Notes under the pieces: model-generated
What the model saw: only the letters and a program-made list of their open reading frames with translations
The model's database searches: none
Told to the model about the DNA's origin: nothing
In this document: in pieces, positions 20,250 to 28,262 of the stretch
How the letters are laid out: every line of letters starts with the position of its first letter
How positions within the stretch are numbered: the stretch's first letter is position 1
Source of the DNA: an uncultured Pelagibacteraceae bacterium
GTDB taxonomy: Bacteria; Pseudomonadota; Alphaproteobacteria; Pelagibacterales; Pelagibacteraceae
NCBI GenBank assembly: GCA_902593905.1
Contig: CACJKF010000001.1
Span: 349,248 to 413,247, forward strand
DNA length: 64,000 nucleotides
Direction of reading: 5' to 3'
Made by a program: the position numbers and the translations under genes

Positions 20250-22118
20250 ATGGCTGAAAAACTTATTACAAAATCTTTTGAAAGACTTTTAGATAAAGGT
20301 AAACATAGAGGTTTTATTACTTACGAAGAGTTAGGAAAGTCTTTAGGCAAGCGTAACAGCACTAATGATAATATTGAGAAAGCTCTTATAATTTTAGTTG
20401 ATGAAAAGATAACTTTTGTTGAAAAAAAATCACAATATCAATCAAATAAAAAGAAAGAACCATCTACCACTAGCGAGGAAAAGACCTCAGAAAAAAGTGA
20501 TGATCCAATTAGAATGTATCTCAGAGAGATGGGTGGTGTTGAGCTTTTATCTAGAGAAGGTGAAATTGCAATAGCTAAAAGAATAGAGGCAGGGAAAGAT
20601 GTGATGATTAATGCATTAACACAAAGCCCTTTAGTTGGAAAAAAAATTTTTGAATGGAAAGAGCAAATTGAAAATCAACAATTATTAGTTAGAGATATAA
20701 TTGATATAGACTCAACATATGAAGATTTTGAAGCACTTGATGACGATGATGAATTGAAAATAAATAAAAAAGCTAAAGAAAAAAAAGAGAAAAAACTTAC
20801 CGAAGAAAAAGATGAAAAAACTGGAGAAGAACCCCAAGTTGATGATGATGAGTTTAATGTTTCTTTGGCTAAAATGGAGGAGGAAATTAAACCAAAGATA
20901 ATTAATATTTTGGATTCTTTAAACAAAAATTATTCCAAACTTCAAAAATATCAAAAAGAAAAATTAGAGTGTGTTTTAAATTCTAAAGAGCTTTCTATTT
21001 CGAAAAATAAAAATTTTAAAAAAATTCAAGAAATACTAGTTGACAACTTTAAAAACCTTCAACTAGCCCCTCATGTTGTTGAAGAATTGGTTCAAGCACA
21101 TTATAAAGAGAATAAAAAAATTGTATCTTTAGAGGGTGTGTTATTGAGATTGGCGCTTGATAATAAAATTTCAAGAGAGGAATTTATAAAATATTATATT
21201 GGAAATGAAATCAATCCAAAATTTGAATCTTTTCTAAAAGAAAACCCAACGTGGAAAGCATTCTTTAAAAAATATAAAAAAGATTTTTCAGAGATTAGAG
21301 ATAGATTAATTGAATTTAGTAAAAAGATTGGTTTATCAGTTGGTGAATTTAAAAAACTTGTAAGCAGAATTCAAAAAGGTGAACGGGAGTCAAGAATAGC
21401 AAAAAAAGAAATGGTTGAAGCCAATTTAAGATTAGTTATCTCGATTGCAAAAAAATATACTAACAGAGGTTTGCAGTTTTTAGATTTAATACAAGAGGGA
21501 AATATTGGCCTGATGAAAGCTGTAGATAAATTTGAATACAGAAGAGGTTATAAATTCTCAACCTATGCCACTTGGTGGATTAGACAGGCGATTACAAGAT
21601 CAATAGCTGATCAAGCTAGAACTATTAGAATACCGGTACATATGATAGAGACAATTAATAAAATTGTGAGGACACAAAGACAAATAATGAGTGAGTTTGG
21701 AAGAGAGCCAACTCCTGAAGAGTTAGCAAAAAAACTTGCAATGCCGCTTGAAAAAGTGAGGAAAGTTTTAAAAATTGCAAAAGAACCAGTATCTTTAGAG
21801 ACACCGGTCGGCGATGAAGAAGATAGTAGTTTAGGAGATTTTATAGAAGATAAAAATGCTTTACAGCCTTTAGATACTGCTATTCAATCAAACTTAAGTG
21901 AGTCAACAACAAAGATTTTGGCATCTTTAACTCCTAGAGAAGAAAGAGTATTAAGAATGCGTTTTGGTATTGGGATGAATACAGATCACACCTTAGAGGA
22001 AGTCGGTTTACAGTTCTCAGTTACTAGAGAAAGAATTCGACAAATTGAAGCTAAAGCACTCAGAAAACTTAAGCATCCAAGTAGATCAAAACAGTTAAAA
22101 AGTTTCCTGGAAAAATAA
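20250..22118 (+). CDS. rpoD: RNA polymerase primary sigma factor (sigma-70)
   Basis: This 622-residue primary sigma factor carries region 1.1 at the N-terminus, the [20 protein letters not shown] of region 1.2, an acidic Lys/Glu/Asp-rich non-conserved insert (about residues 160-215), region 2 ([37 protein letters not shown]), region 3 ([19 protein letters not shown]) and region 4 with its helix-turn-helix ([20 protein letters not shown]). All core and promoter-contact regions are complete. It follows dnaG by 52 bases. A TTGACT lies in that gap, but no -10 is at proper spacing, so read-through from dnaG is likely. Confidence 0.97.
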   Translation: MAEKLITKSFERLLDKGKHRGFITYEELGKSLGKRNSTNDNIEKALIILVDEKITFVEKKSQYQSNKKKEPSTTSEEKTSEKSDDPIRMYLREMGGVELLSREGEIAIAKRIEAGKDVMINALTQSPLVGKKIFEWKEQIENQQLLVRDIIDIDSTYEDFEALDDDDELKINKKAKEKKEKKLTEEKDEKTGEEPQVDDDEFNVSLAKMEEEIKPKIINILDSLNKNYSKLQKYQKEKLECVLNSKELSISKNKNFKKIQEILVDNFKNLQLAPHVVEELVQAHYKENKKIVSLEGVLLRLALDNKISREEFIKYYIGNEINPKFESFLKENPTWKAFFKKYKKDFSEIRDRLIEFSKKIGLSVGEFKKLVSRIQKGERESRIAKKEMVEANLRLVISIAKKYTNRGLQFLDLIQEGNIGLMKAVDKFEYRRGYKFSTYATWWIRQAITRSIADQARTIRIPVHMIETINKIVRTQRQIMSEFGREPTPEELAKKLAMPLEKVRKVLKIAKEPVSLETPVGDEEDSSLGDFIEDKNALQPLDTAIQSNLSESTTKILASLTPREERVLRMRFGIGMNTDHTLEEVGLQFSVTRERIRQIEAKALRKLKHPSRSKQLKSFLEK

Positions 22119-22128
22119 TTAATTGTGA

Positions 22129-22134
22129 TATAAG
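22129..22134 (+). promoter_or_regulatory. Candidate extended -10 of the tRNA promoter
   Basis: TATAAG is preceded by TGA (an extended -10, TGN) and lies 12 bases before the tRNA. This would start transcription near 22141. There is no clear -35, which is acceptable for extended -10 promoters. The call is tentative because AT-rich spacers give such matches by chance. Confidence 0.35.
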
Positions 22135-22146
22135 TGTTAGTGTATT

Positions 22147-22223
22147 GGGCCTGTAGCTCAGTTGGTTAGAGCAGTACACTCATAATGTATTGGTCCCAGG
22201 TTCGAGTCCTGGCGGGCCCACCA
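22147..22223 (+). tRNA. tRNA with CAU anticodon, probably tRNA-Ile2 (lysidine type)
   Basis: This 77-base cloverleaf has an acceptor stem GGGCCTG / CGGGCCC with one G-U pair, D-arm AGCTCAGTTGGTTAGAGC, anticodon loop CTCATAA, T-arm CAGG-TTCGAGT-CCTG and an encoded CCA. The CAU anticodon fits Met or Ile2. C4-G69 and C5-G68 in the acceptor stem are the pairs by which E. coli TilS is reported to favour tRNA-Ile2 over tRNA-Met, and the body resembles E. coli ileX. I therefore favour Ile2, in which C34 would be changed to lysidine. The tRNA call is certain; the identity is moderately so. Confidence 0.93.
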
Positions 22224-22224
22224 A

Positions 22225-22824
22225 TTAATTGTTTACAAATTCTTCGAGCTTTTGAATTAGTACAATTATATCATTATTATTTGAACTCAATATTGATGCA
22301 AATTCCTCTTTTTGAGTTCTAGCTAGGCTTAAACCTTCAACTATAAGATCTCTAATTAAGGGTTTGTCTGGATTCTTTGTATATATTCTCCAATCAATTT
22401 TGATTTCAGGACTTCCATCACTTGGACTTACTTTTGAATTCACGATCGTATAACTAGCACTTTTTTTTTCTGAGCTTGTAACTTCAAATTTGCTAGACGA
22501 GTAATCTGCAAGTCTTGAAGTTAGGCTTTTTAAAAAATATTTTTCAAACGTCGACTGATATTTAATTAGTTTATCTTTCTCTGCAGATTTTCGTAATTCT
22601 CCAAGTGTATAAAGACTTAATGCCTTAATATCTACATTTTCTAATGCAACTTTTTCAACAAAAATTTTTTTTTCTTCTTTAGTTAAGTTTTTGTCAGAAA
22701 GTTTATTAATCGCTTCTCCAACTAATTCTTTAACAAATTCTTCTGGATTAGAGCTATATCCATATAAAAATGAAGCATTCAAAATTATTATTGATGAAAC
22801 TAGGAAAACAATTAATTTTTTCAT
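22225..22824 (-). CDS. mlaC: MlaC-family phospholipid-binding periplasmic protein
   Basis: MlaC shuttles phospholipids between the outer-membrane MlaA complex and the inner-membrane MlaFEDB transporter. The 199 residues begin with a signal peptide (KKLIVFLVSSIIILNASFLYG) and continue with the Tol-Ttg2 (MlaC) fold, seen in FVKELVGEAINKLS and a central ...IKIDWRIYTKNPDKPLIRDLIVEG strand region. It lies 13 bases after mlaA on the same strand and ends against the tRNA. The ABC components MlaF, MlaE and MlaD are not in this window. Confidence 0.88.
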   Translation of the reverse strand: MKKLIVFLVSSIIILNASFLYGYSSNPEEFVKELVGEAINKLSDKNLTKEEKKIFVEKVALENVDIKALSLYTLGELRKSAEKDKLIKYQSTFEKYFLKSLTSRLADYSSSKFEVTSSEKKSASYTIVNSKVSPSDGSPEIKIDWRIYTKNPDKPLIRDLIVEGLSLARTQKEEFASILSSNNNDIIVLIQKLEEFVNN

Positions 22825-22836
22825 TCTAAAATTATT

Positions 22837-23574
22837 TTAATTATCTAAATTTCCCCAGTCGTCCTGGCTATTTTTTGAATTATTAATTTTATTCTCTCTG
22901 TCTTGAAGGTAAATACTTTTGAATGAAGAGTACAAATCAATAGAGTTTTTTTCTAAACTATCAAAATTATTTATATTATTTGATCTAAAATCGACTGCTC
23001 CAGTACCTTTTACTGAATAGTAATCTAAACTATTTCCCGACAAACCGAACAATTCTTGCTCTCTAATAGTTATGTGTGCAAAAGGGTCAACAAATGTATC
23101 TGCAATTAAGCCAATAGTATCCCTTGCGGTTGAAGGACCAAGGATTGGTAAAACAAAATAACAACCTGGTCCAAAGCCGTATGCTCCTAATGTTTGACCT
23201 ACATCCTCTTTAACAGGTTTTAAGCCAATTCTTTCAGCAGGATTTAAAAAACCTAAAATTCCTAAAGTTGTATTTACAAGAAAACTACCAGTAGCGTGAC
23301 CCGCATCTTTAAAATTACCTTGTAATATAGAATTTGGTATCGAAAGAAGGGTTGAAATATTTGAAGTAAAATTACCAGTACCTTGTTGGATCGGCGTTGG
23401 TAATTTATTATAACCTTTTGCTAATGGTTCTAGGATTATGTCATCAAAGGCCATATTAAATTTAAAAATACCCCTACTTACCCCTTCAAAGCACTCTTCA
23501 GCAGCTTTAACTTTTGGAACGTTAAAACCTAAAAAGATTAAACAAATTAGAATTATAAAGTTTTTTTTAAACAT
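22837..23574 (-). CDS. mlaA: MlaA/VacJ-family outer-membrane lipid asymmetry protein
   Basis: MlaA removes phospholipids from the outer leaflet of the outer membrane and hands them to MlaC. The 245-residue protein shows the family segments FNMAFDDIILEPLAKGYN, SIPNSILQGNFKDAGHATG, LGILGFLNPAERIG, EDVGQTLGAYGFGPGCYFVLP and GPSTARDTIG. The N-terminus is a normal signal peptide ending near VKA-AEEC. I see no proper lipobox: the only nearby Cys is preceded by AEE. It may therefore not be a classical lipoprotein. It is paired with mlaC and divergent from the amidase gene. Confidence 0.9.
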   Translation of the reverse strand: MFKKNFIILICLIFLGFNVPKVKAAEECFEGVSRGIFKFNMAFDDIILEPLAKGYNKLPTPIQQGTGNFTSNISTLLSIPNSILQGNFKDAGHATGSFLVNTTLGILGFLNPAERIGLKPVKEDVGQTLGAYGFGPGCYFVLPILGPSTARDTIGLIADTFVDPFAHITIREQELFGLSGNSLDYYSVKGTGAVDFRSNNINNFDSLEKNSIDLYSSFKSIYLQDRENKINNSKNSQDDWGNLDN

Positions 23575-23678
23575 TATTTTATTACTATGCTATATATATA
23601 TATTTATTATATAATCTATAAATAAATGTACTCAAAATAAGTATTTTTGGTGTTTTTAACCAAATTTATCTTAATAAT

Positions 23679-24398
23679 ATGAAAAAGACTTTTGATTTTT
23701 CTCCTAATTTTTCAAAAAAAAATAGATCTAAAAATTCGATCAAATTTGTAGTTATTCATTATACAGGAATGCAATCAGAGATTGAATCTATTAAACGTCT
23801 TAAAAAGAAAAGTTCAAAAGTAAGCTGTCATTATTTAATAAATAAAAAAGGAAAAGTAATTCAAATGGTTAAAGAAAATAATATTGCTTGGCATGCCGGG
23901 AAATCTAAATGGAAAAATTTTAAAAATTTAAATAAGAACTCAATTGGAATAGAGTTGACAAATAAAGGTCATAAGCATGGATATGAAAACTTCTCAAAAT
24001 TACAAATTCAATCTTTAGTCTCTCTATGCAAAGAACTTAAAAGAAAATACAAAATTCCTACGCATAATTTTTTAGGTCATTCAGAAATTGCACCTTTAAG
24101 AAAACTGGATCCCGGAGAGAAGTTTCCATGGCAGAAATTAAGTAAGTTTAAAATAGGAGTTTGGTTTAATGATGAAGATTCTATAGCAAAAAAAACCAAA
24201 AAAAGTGAATTTAAAAATTTATTTTTCAAAAACATTTATAAAATTGGCTACAGATACTTTCAAATTTCTAAAAGACGAAATCAAGACAGAAAAATAATTA
24301 AAGTTTTTCAACAAAGATATTTGCCAAAAAAAGCAAATGGTAAAATAGACAAAAAAACCTATGAAATTAGCGCTTATTTAGCTAATAAATTTGCTTGA
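23679..24398 (+). CDS. N-acetylmuramoyl-L-alanine amidase, AmpD/AmiD family
   Basis: This 239-residue Amidase_2 zinc enzyme cleaves the amide between MurNAc and the stem peptide. Candidate zinc ligands are H27 in FVVIHYTG, H134 in GHSEIAP and D144 in KLDPGEKFPW. WHAGKSKW and NSIGIELTNKG are further family features. A C-terminal segment from about residue 200 (FQQRYLPKKANGKIDKKTY) resembles a peptidoglycan-binding repeat. No signal peptide is present, so a cytoplasmic muropeptide-recycling role like AmpD is more likely than a periplasmic AmiD role. It is followed 31 bases later by rnpB. Confidence 0.87.
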   Translation: MKKTFDFSPNFSKKNRSKNSIKFVVIHYTGMQSEIESIKRLKKKSSKVSCHYLINKKGKVIQMVKENNIAWHAGKSKWKNFKNLNKNSIGIELTNKGHKHGYENFSKLQIQSLVSLCKELKRKYKIPTHNFLGHSEIAPLRKLDPGEKFPWQKLSKFKIGVWFNDEDSIAKKTKKSEFKNLFFKNIYKIGYRYFQISKRRNQDRKIIKVFQQRYLPKKANGKIDKKTYEISAYLANKFA

Positions 24399-24419
24399 AA
24401 AAATATTAATTATTAAATA
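24391..24419 (+). promoter_or_regulatory. Candidate sigma-70 promoter for rnpB
   Basis: TTGCTT (24391-24396) and TAAATA (24414-24419) are separated by 17 bases. This predicts a start near 24426, just before the first base of the RNase P RNA P1 helix at 24430. The -35 overlaps the amidase stop codon. The match is modest but well placed. Confidence 0.45.
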
Positions 24420-24427
24420 AAAGCAAA

Positions 24428-24787
24428 AGGCCAGATAATCGGATAGTCGCTATTTTGAATAAAATAGAGGAAAGTCCGGGCTCCATAAGGACACAGTGCC
24501 AGTTAATGACTGGCGAGGGTGACCTCAGGGACAGTGCCACAGAAAATAAACCGCCTGATCGAGGCAAGGGTGAAACGGCGAGGTAAGAGCTCACCGGTTT
24601 TTTGGTAACAAAAAACGCACGGCAAACCCCACTGGGAGCAAGGTTAAATAGAGGAGACATTGCATTAAATTGCTAAAAACAGTCTTTAGTTAGTCTTCTG
24701 GGTTAACCGCTTGAGCTTAAGTGTGAACTTGAGCCCAGATAAATGACATCTTCAATGACAGAACCCGGCTTATAGATTGTCTGGCAA
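24428..24787 (+). ncRNA. rnpB: RNase P RNA (class A)
   Basis: This is the catalytic RNA that trims 5' leaders from pre-tRNAs. The near-universal 5' core is GAGGAAAGTCCGGGCTCC at about 24466 and the 3' core is ACAGAACCCGGCTTATAGA at about 24759. The ends pair as helix P1: GCCAGATAATC (24430-24440) with GATTGTCTGGC (24775-24785), with one G-U pair. Internal features include the GAGGGTGACC and GGTGAAACGGCGAGG segments and GGCAAACCCCACTGGGAGCAAG, all typical of bacterial type A RNA. The length of about 356 bases is normal. It lies in the spacer between the amidase gene and mraZ. No strong rho-independent terminator follows. Confidence 0.97.
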
Positions 24788-24836
24788 AATTCTTAGATTT
24801 CGTTCTACTTTTGTACTAAATCAAAAATACAATCTA

Positions 24837-24864
24837 TTGACTATTTTATAAAAACCCATACTAT
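24837..24864 (+). promoter_or_regulatory. Sigma-70 promoter of the division/cell-wall cluster
   Basis: TTGACT (24837-24842) and TACTAT (24859-24864) are 16 bases apart and lie 66 bases before mraZ. This is the only clear promoter in front of the 18-gene cluster. The -10 falls between the first two TGGGN boxes of the putative MraZ operator, which would suit repression. Confidence 0.6.
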
Positions 24865-24878
24865 CCCAAATAATCCCA
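24855..24878 (-). promoter_or_regulatory. Putative MraZ operator: three TGGGN boxes
   Basis: On the minus strand TGGGA, TGGGA and TGGGT occur as direct repeats separated by exactly 5 bases (cores at 24878-24875, 24868-24865 and 24858-24855, so a 10-base period). E. coli MraZ is known to bind TGGGN repeats with 5-base spacers in front of its own operon. The site overlaps the -10 of the mraZ promoter, so MraZ autorepression is the likely meaning. Confidence 0.65.
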
Positions 24879-24929
24879 TTATGGAGGGTGATTTGAAAAT
24901 TGTAAGAAAAAAAAGGTTTTTAGGTAAAT

Positions 24930-25391
24930 ATGTTTTTATCGAGTTACGAAAACAAAATAGACAAGAAAGGTCGGGTCTCAGTGCCAGCAACGTTTAGATC
25001 ACATTTAAATTCAATGGGGTATAATGGTTTTATAAGCTACCCATCTTTTAATCACCCTGCTTTAGAGGCTTGTTCTCAAGATAGAATTGAAAAACTGTCA
25101 AACACAATAGATTCACTCAACCCTTTTGAAGAAAAAAGAGATTTTTTTGCAACTTCAGTTTTATCTGAAAGTGAAAATTTGCAATTTGATACTGAAGGAA
25201 GGATTTCTTTGTCTGAAAAACTTTTACAGCATGCAAAAATTAAAAATAGTGTTTTGTTTGTCGGATTAGGAAAAACATTTCAAATATGGGAACCCAGCAA
25301 TTTTCAAAAATTTAAAAGCTTTGCTAGAAAAAAAGCTTTTCAAAATAGATCTAATTTAAAATGGGAAAATAAACAGAAAGGGGAGTTGTGA
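24930..25391 (+). CDS. mraZ: MraZ transcriptional regulator
   Basis: MraZ is the conserved first gene of the dcw cluster and represses it in E. coli. The 153-residue protein carries two SpoVT/AbrB-like half-domains, each with the DxxGR signature: KIDKKGRVSVPATFR near residue 9 and FDTEGRISLSEKLL near residue 87. The C-terminus is short and basic. An operator-like TGGGN triplet repeat lies 50-75 bases upstream. The stop overlaps the ftsZ start (TGATG). Confidence 0.93.
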   Translation: MFLSSYENKIDKKGRVSVPATFRSHLNSMGYNGFISYPSFNHPALEACSQDRIEKLSNTIDSLNPFEEKRDFFATSVLSESENLQFDTEGRISLSEKLLQHAKIKNSVLFVGLGKTFQIWEPSNFQKFKSFARKKAFQNRSNLKWENKQKGEL

Positions 25392-26896
25392 TGAGTATAA
25401 ATGTTGGTGGCGGTGAGCTAAGAGAGTTAAAACCAAGAATATTAGTTATTGGTGTTGGGGGCGCTGGAGGAAATGCAATTAACGCAATGATAGAAGCTGG
25501 AATGCAAGGTGTAGAGTTTGTAGCCGTAAATACTGACGCTCAAGATTTAAAAATGAGTAAAGCCGATGCAAAAATACAAATTGGAATGAATTTAACAAAA
25601 GGTTTAGGAGCTGGAGCAAAACAAGATATAGGTCAAGCCGCAGCTGATGAATCTATTAATGAAATTATAAACTATATTCAAGGAAGCAATATGGTGTTTA
25701 TTGCCTCTGGAATGGGAGGAGGAACTGGTACAGGAGCCTCTCACGTAATTGCAAAAGCAGCTAGGGAAATGAATATACTTACGGTTGGAGTAACAACTTT
25801 ACCTTTTTCTTATGAGGGACCAAAAAGAATGAGAAGAGCAACAACGGGTCTAGAGGAATTAAAAAGACATTTGGATACTACAATTGTAGTCCCTAATCAA
25901 AATCTTTTTAAAATTGCAAATGAGTCGACAGGATTTGAAGAGTCTTTCAGTTTATCTAACGATGTTTTAAAACATGGTGTCCAAAGCATCACAGATCTAA
26001 TGGTAAGACCAGGCATGATAAATTTAGATTTTGCAGATGTGGAGACAGTAATGAGCTCAAGCGGAAAAGCAATGATGGGCACTGGAGAGGCAGAGGGAGA
26101 GAATAGGGCAATGGCTGCAACTGAATTAGCATTAAATAATCCACTTATAGATGAATATACTTTGCAAGGAGCAAAAGGACTACTTGTAAACATAACGGGT
26201 GGAAGTGATATAAAGTTATTCGAAGTTGATGCTGCAGTTAATAAAATTAGAGCTGAAGTTGATCCCGAAGCGGAATTAATTTTTGGAGCTATTAAAGATG
26301 AAAATATGAATGGCAAAATAAGAGTTTCTATAGTTGCCACATCTTTAAGAGGTTCGACAGTCAATCCGGATCCTAGACCTATTTTAAATGTTGTTAATGG
26401 AACTCAGAGCAGAGTAAGCAATTTTTCTGACAATTTATTTTCTAAGAGCAACATAGATCAAAATATTGTTAGTTCAATAGACGGTGCAAACGCCCTCAAA
26501 CTAGATGAAAGTCTTGAAATTAAAAATAGTGAGGATCAAAATGCGCTCATTGACAGCTTTGAAAGCAGCGAAGAAAACAAAATTATGGAGGAAAAATTAG
26601 CTCACACATCCCAGACTGATCAAATTCCTTCGGGTGTTTCTATAGAAAGTGCGTCTTATATTGAAAATAATTCAGAACTTAAAATTGAAAATGAGTCATT
26701 GAAAGATAAGTTAACTCAGCCTGAGACTAGTGAAAAAGAGTATACACCAAAATTATTTGCAGAGGATCAAATTCAAGACGATAATAACCAAAGCGATTTT
26801 GAAGAAGATTTAGAGTCCGATCAACTTTTTGATCAAGACGTAAATGAGGACGAAGATTTTGAAATACCAGCATTTTTAAGAAGACAAAAATTTTAA
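25391..26896 (+). CDS. ftsZ: Cell division GTPase FtsZ
   Basis: FtsZ polymerises into the Z-ring that organises division. The tubulin-type GTPase domain has IGVGGAGGNAINAM for nucleotide binding, the signature GMGGGTGTGASH, and the T7 loop region (NLDFADVETVMSSSGKAMMG). A long acidic, Ser/Glu-rich linker (about residues 330-485) precedes the C-terminal peptide DFEIPAFLRRQ, which binds FtsA and other partners. The ATG at 25391 overlaps the mraZ stop and follows a GGGGAG. At 501 residues it is long for FtsZ, as in several Alphaproteobacteria. Its position between mraZ and rsmH is unusual: ftsZ normally follows ftsA. Confidence 0.97.
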   Translation: MSINVGGGELRELKPRILVIGVGGAGGNAINAMIEAGMQGVEFVAVNTDAQDLKMSKADAKIQIGMNLTKGLGAGAKQDIGQAAADESINEIINYIQGSNMVFIASGMGGGTGTGASHVIAKAAREMNILTVGVTTLPFSYEGPKRMRRATTGLEELKRHLDTTIVVPNQNLFKIANESTGFEESFSLSNDVLKHGVQSITDLMVRPGMINLDFADVETVMSSSGKAMMGTGEAEGENRAMAATELALNNPLIDEYTLQGAKGLLVNITGGSDIKLFEVDAAVNKIRAEVDPEAELIFGAIKDENMNGKIRVSIVATSLRGSTVNPDPRPILNVVNGTQSRVSNFSDNLFSKSNIDQNIVSSIDGANALKLDESLEIKNSEDQNALIDSFESSEENKIMEEKLAHTSQTDQIPSGVSIESASYIENNSELKIENESLKDKLTQPETSEKEYTPKLFAEDQIQDDNNQSDFEEDLESDQLFDQDVNEDEDFEIPAFLRRQKF

Positions 26897-26914
26897 TGAT
26901 TAAGATTAATAATA

Positions 26915-27931
26915 ATGAATACTCAAAAATCATCACTGGAGACATCCCATTTTCCAGTGATGGTGAGTGAGATAATACAAGTTTTATCGCCAACCAATGG
27001 CGGACTATTCGTTGACTGTACTTTTGGTGTAGGGGGATATTCTAAAGCGATCTTAAATTTTCCTAATACAAAAGTGATAGCCTTAGATAGAGATGAGTCA
27101 GCTTTCTTTTTTGCCAAAAAATTAAAAAAAAAATTTCAAAATAGATTTACATTCAATCAATTAAAATTCAGTCAAATAAGTACAGTATTAAATAATAATG
27201 AAAATGTTGATGGAATTATTTTTGATCTTGGGCTCTCCTCCATTCAGCTAAAAGATTTAACAAGAGGTTTTTCTTTTAATTCTAAGGAAAAATTGGATAT
27301 GAAAATGGGTTTGACCGAAACGTCAGCCCAAGATGCTGTAAATAATCTTAGTGAAAATCAACTAAAACATATTATTAAAATTTTAGGTGAAGAAAAAGAA
27401 GCTTCAAAAATAGCAAAAAATATTGTTAAAGCCAGATCAAAAAAAAAAATTACAAGAGTAGATGAATTGACTAAAATTATCGAAAAAACAAAAAAAAAAA
27501 GTTATTCAAAAAAAATTAATCCAAGCACAAAGACGTTTCAGGCTTTAAGAATATTTGTGAATAAAGAAATCTCCGAACTCTTAAATGGCATCGTTAATGC
27601 TTCTAAATTATTGAAACCTGGTGGCAAAATCCTAGTCGTAAGCTTCCATTCTATTGAAGATAAAATTGTTAAATATTTTTTCACCAATTTTTCAAAAAAT
27701 AAAGCTAATCCCTCAAGATATTTGCCGGAAGAAAATAATGATAAAATTGCTTTATTTGAGAAATACAAAAATAAAGTGATTAGACCCTCAAAAGTTGAAA
27801 TTATAAAAAATAATCCATCTCGTTCTGCAAAATTAAGAATTGCAACAAGAAGCAAAAATAATTTTACAAGTCCTGATATTTTATTTCACAGATTTAAGAA
27901 ATATTTAGAAATAGAGGATTACAATGTTTAA
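26915..27931 (+). CDS. rsmH: 16S rRNA (cytosine-1402-N4)-methyltransferase
   Basis: RsmH (MraW) methylates N4 of C1402 in the ribosomal P site. The 338-residue protein shows the family start HFPVMVSEIIQVL, the SAM motif VDCTFGVGGYSKAIL, FDLGLSSIQL, and the C-terminal VVSFHSIEDKIVKYFF with NPSRSAKLRIA. It follows ftsZ by 18 bases and overlaps ftsL by 8. It has taken the place after ftsZ that it normally holds after mraZ, so ftsZ appears inserted between the two. Confidence 0.95.
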   Translation: MNTQKSSLETSHFPVMVSEIIQVLSPTNGGLFVDCTFGVGGYSKAILNFPNTKVIALDRDESAFFFAKKLKKKFQNRFTFNQLKFSQISTVLNNNENVDGIIFDLGLSSIQLKDLTRGFSFNSKEKLDMKMGLTETSAQDAVNNLSENQLKHIIKILGEEKEASKIAKNIVKARSKKKITRVDELTKIIEKTKKKSYSKKINPSTKTFQALRIFVNKEISELLNGIVNASKLLKPGGKILVVSFHSIEDKIVKYFFTNFSKNKANPSRYLPEENNDKIALFEKYKNKVIRPSKVEIIKNNPSRSAKLRIATRSKNNFTSPDILFHRFKKYLEIEDYNV

Positions 27932-28262
27932 GGTAAGAATTTTAATATCAATAACAATTTTTTCAATACTATTAATTTGTACAGCAATTATTAAAAATCA
28001 GACTAGACAAATAGAAAAAAAAATTGATTTTCTTAGTAAATCAATTTTACAAAATGAGAAAGAATTAAACGAGTCTCAATTAGATTTTTCTTATTTAACT
28101 TCTCCATATATTCTTGAAAAGAAAATTAAACATTTGGACAATACTCAATATGTTACTATGGATTACTCGAAAATTTTTTTAAACGTCTCTAATTATATAG
28201 ATCTTCAAAATAAACTTGTAATACAGGAAAATCCAAATGAGAAAAAAAAACAAAAAAAATAA
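27924..28262 (+). CDS. ftsL: FtsL-like division protein
   Basis: This small bitopic membrane protein of 112 residues has a single span at about residues 5-25 (ILISITIFSILLICTAII). A periplasmic coiled coil follows (IEKKIDFLSKSILQNEKELNE) and then the FtsL-like FSYLTSPYILEKKIKHL. FtsL bridges FtsQ/FtsB and the FtsW-FtsI synthase. Identification rests on size, topology and position between rsmH and ftsI, since FtsL sequences diverge strongly. It overlaps both neighbours (8 and 26 bases). No FtsB is seen in the window. Confidence 0.8.
   Translation: MFKVRILISITIFSILLICTAIIKNQTRQIEKKIDFLSKSILQNEKELNESQLDFSYLTSPYILEKKIKHLDNTQYVTMDYSKIFLNVSNYIDLQNKLVIQENPNEKKKQKK

Noticed and set aside
20675-20926. 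Ser-rich minus-strand ORF
   Set aside because: The serine runs are the complement of the Asp/Glu/Lys-rich insert of RpoD.
22147-22223. tRNA-fMet
   Set aside because: The acceptor stem's first pair is a normal G-C and the anticodon stem lacks three consecutive G-C pairs, so an initiator is excluded. It is Ile2 or elongator Met.
24406-24660. 84-codon minus-strand ORF
   Set aside because: It lies antisense to the RNase P RNA, whose conserved cores and P1 pairing explain the sequence.
25897-26364. 155-codon minus-strand ORF
   Set aside because: It is antisense to the conserved FtsZ GTPase domain, has no family features, and arises from third-position bias of the real frame.
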